From Rhynchopus euleeides (lineage: Eukaryota; Euglenozoa; Diplonemea; Diplonemida; Diplonemidae): a stretch of DNA of 64,000 bases. The notes beneath the pieces are model-generated. The model was not told where the DNA came from, searched no databases, and saw nothing but the letters and a program-made list of their open reading frames with translations. Made by a program: the position numbers and the translations under genes. Positions 62,345 through 64,000 of this stretch are shown in pieces. Each line of letters opens with the position of its first letter. The first letter of the stretch is position 1. The stretch is from NCBI GenBank assembly GCA_963210315.1, contig OY723312.1:496001-560000 (forward strand), written 5' to 3'.

Positions 62345-64000
62345 GCTGAATGTGTTTGACACGGTGACGAAGGGGTCAACACACGTAGGTCCGTTTCGAG
62401 TCCTTCGAGACAAGGCCCCCGGGTGCTGCGATGCGGAGTATCTGCTCGTCTGTTGCTATCCTCATCACCTCCGTGCACCTGAGGGTTCCTTGCAGAAGCT
62501 CGGTATACTGCGGATCCAAATTGCTGCGCAGTGACTTGGTGTCGAGCATGTCGCTAGGCCTGCCATGCCTCTCCCGGCGGGTGCGTCCTTACTCATGCGC
62601 CGGGTTGACCTGTTCGCTGTCGTCCGCAGCTTCGGGCTTGTCGTGGCCGAGAGTGCACTGCTGGTCGCCGCTGCCCCATTGTGGTGGGAGTATCTAGTGC
62701 AGCGGGTGCACTGGCTCAAACCATCAGCGCGAGGATCCGATGTTATACACACAACTGGGGGAGGGGGGGCGTCCATCTCCATGCCCGATCGGGATGAGAC
62801 ATTTGCCGGTATGAGGAAGAGGACCCGGTTGTGCGCGTGAAACAGGTATCCTCATGCCTGATTGCCCGGAGATTTGCTTCGAGGTCGGTGTAGGGACGAG
62901 AACATACCTGCCGGGAAATGAGGACGGCACTTCCGCGTATCGGGTAATATCAAAAGGAGGGCGTCGCCTCCGCACTAGCTACTCATAATACGGATATCGC
63001 GCCCATGCCTAGGAAGCTATCGTAAGAGAGGGGCGTCACATTCACGTCCCTGGTGTTCTCAATAGGACTTCACGTCCGCACCTCGGGCGCTCATATTGCA
63101 AAGGATGGACGTCACCTCCGTGTCGTGGGCGCGGTCACAAAAAGGATGGCTTCACCTCCGCGTTCCCGGACGGAGGTCGCCTCCTTGTCTCGGCATCAGA
63201 GCAGAAGGAGTCGTCACCGATGGAGGTCACGTATGTCTGGTGCGTGGTTACGATGTATCTGTGCAACTGCGATACCTAGGCTGCTATTCCTCAGGGTCGA
63301 AGATCATGCACAAGTATGCGTCGATAGTTGCTTTAGGGAGCTGATCTGGCCGTGGACAGCTTCCGGTCCTGGGCTGCACACGAGGTTGGTGTTGAGGGTC
63401 TCCGTGATTCGAGATCCCTTTGTTTGTTGATACGCGGCCTGCTCGACGGGTGTGGTTCCTCACGGTATTCTGGTGTCGAGGGGTGTTGCGTTGTGTGCCA
63501 GCTCCACATCTGTCGCCTCTGACGCGGGGCAGCAAACCCACCTACTTCGGATCGTCAGCATCCGCAGCGCGCTATGCGCTGCGCCATACGTCGAGGAATG
63601 AGCCTCATTGGACCGATCGCTGTCTTTCTCGCCTCGTCTTGTGTGTCGAGCAGGAACGTTTGATCAGTCTACCGTTATCCGTCATCGGCGTACTCCAAGG
63701 CGCATCCCAGCAGCTTGATATGCGGCATCACGAATCCTCTGCCAGTACCAACTCCCCGTCCTTCTTCAGGTGTGAGGGTGCACATCGAAGTGCGTCGGAG
63801 TGAACCTCACGCTCAGCTGGGCATCGAGGCGAGCATCGCCCCCCTGTCTCTTCGACGGCCCTGCCGTCCCAGAGAATCGCCTCTCGTTGGATCTCCGCAG
63901 CCTGCGCGCGGTGCTCTGCACGTCCATACGTTGCGGGTATCTTTCATGGCGGAGACGCTTCGTGCAACTTCCCTGTCAGGCCTGGGGTTGCTCGACATCC
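62345..64000. other. No supportable gene; degenerate short repeat
   Basis: Open frames are short on both strands. A minus-strand frame at 62465-62782 has C-x2-C-x4-H (CTRCTRYSH) without the final Cys of a retroviral-type knuckle. 62955-63240 contains about seven degenerate copies, 30-40 bp apart, of GGACGTCACCTCCG. The composition is more balanced than the rest of the window. Confidence 0.35.

Noticed and set aside
62465..62782. Retroviral-type zinc knuckle in a gag-like frame
   Set aside because: C-x2-C-x4-H is present but the last Cys is absent and no further gag or pol motif follows; too weak to call.

Overview
The window is nuclear DNA from a large, gene-poor, repeat-rich eukaryotic genome. 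The evidence is GT-AG introns with in-frame joins, eukaryote-type proteins (an NCS-1/frequenin calcium sensor, a two-pass cyclase-like receptor, a type II PC-esterase-like enzyme), long homopolymer and G-rich tracts, two large minisatellites, and at least ten families of transposable or fold-back DNA. All five well supported cellular genes lie on the minus strand, and all have a pyrimidine-rich tract ending in AG upstream of the start codon. Together with the receptor type, this fits a free-living flagellate such as a euglenozoan (a diplonemid, for example), but the sequence does not prove it and other protists remain possible.

Layout. 1-16.4 kb holds no convincing cellular gene. It is a mosaic of repeats: small hairpin elements (family H1), a SINE-like repeat (S), a 9-bp-TSD element (M1), a TIR element with a decayed ORF (Q1), a non-autonomous hAT element (8815-9252), a 1.15-kb fold-back element (FB1), an N-terminal hAT transposase fragment (11078-11497) and a TIR element with a possible ORF (13.9-14.9 kb). 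16.4-18.1 kb is the first copy of a segmental repeat that recurs at 35.5-38.5 kb and ends in units of a 41-bp minisatellite. 18.4-20.2 kb is a tyrosine-recombinase element with inverted repeats and an apparently intact recombinase gene. 20.3-26.4 kb contains further TIR elements, the inverted second fold-back copy (FB2), and an element (V) that has taken two H1 insertions. 26.4-28.6 kb is a 41-bp minisatellite.

29.77-31.72 kb carries the first clear cellular gene, a 649-aa membrane receptor with a degenerate class III cyclase domain. 32.6-35.5 kb is an element bounded by AAAAGTC-rich arrays that contains a LINE C-terminal fragment. 35.5-41.5 kb holds the other copies of the segmental repeat, a 192-aa ORF present in only one copy, and about 66 units of the second, unrelated 41-bp minisatellite. 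42.6-44.0 kb is Q2, related to Q1 and split by a 426-bp insertion. 45.7-46.6 kb is M2. 46.7-48.1 kb is an AT-rich nested palindrome element.

48.6-59.0 kb is the gene-bearing part, with four minus-strand genes: a single-pass membrane protein with three Tudor/SH3-like repeats, a four-exon nuclear-type protein whose three introns all begin GTATGC, a PC-esterase/TBL-like type II membrane protein, and an NCS-1-like EF-hand protein with an expanded third loop. 59.4-64.0 kb changes character: few G-runs, a 279-bp direct duplication, a TA-flanked TIR element and only short open frames.

The genes do not form an obvious pathway. The receptor and calcium sensor are signalling proteins, and the esterase-like and membrane proteins belong to the secretory system or cell surface. 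The most unusual content is the set of structured repeats, several with exact target-site duplications that fix their boundaries.
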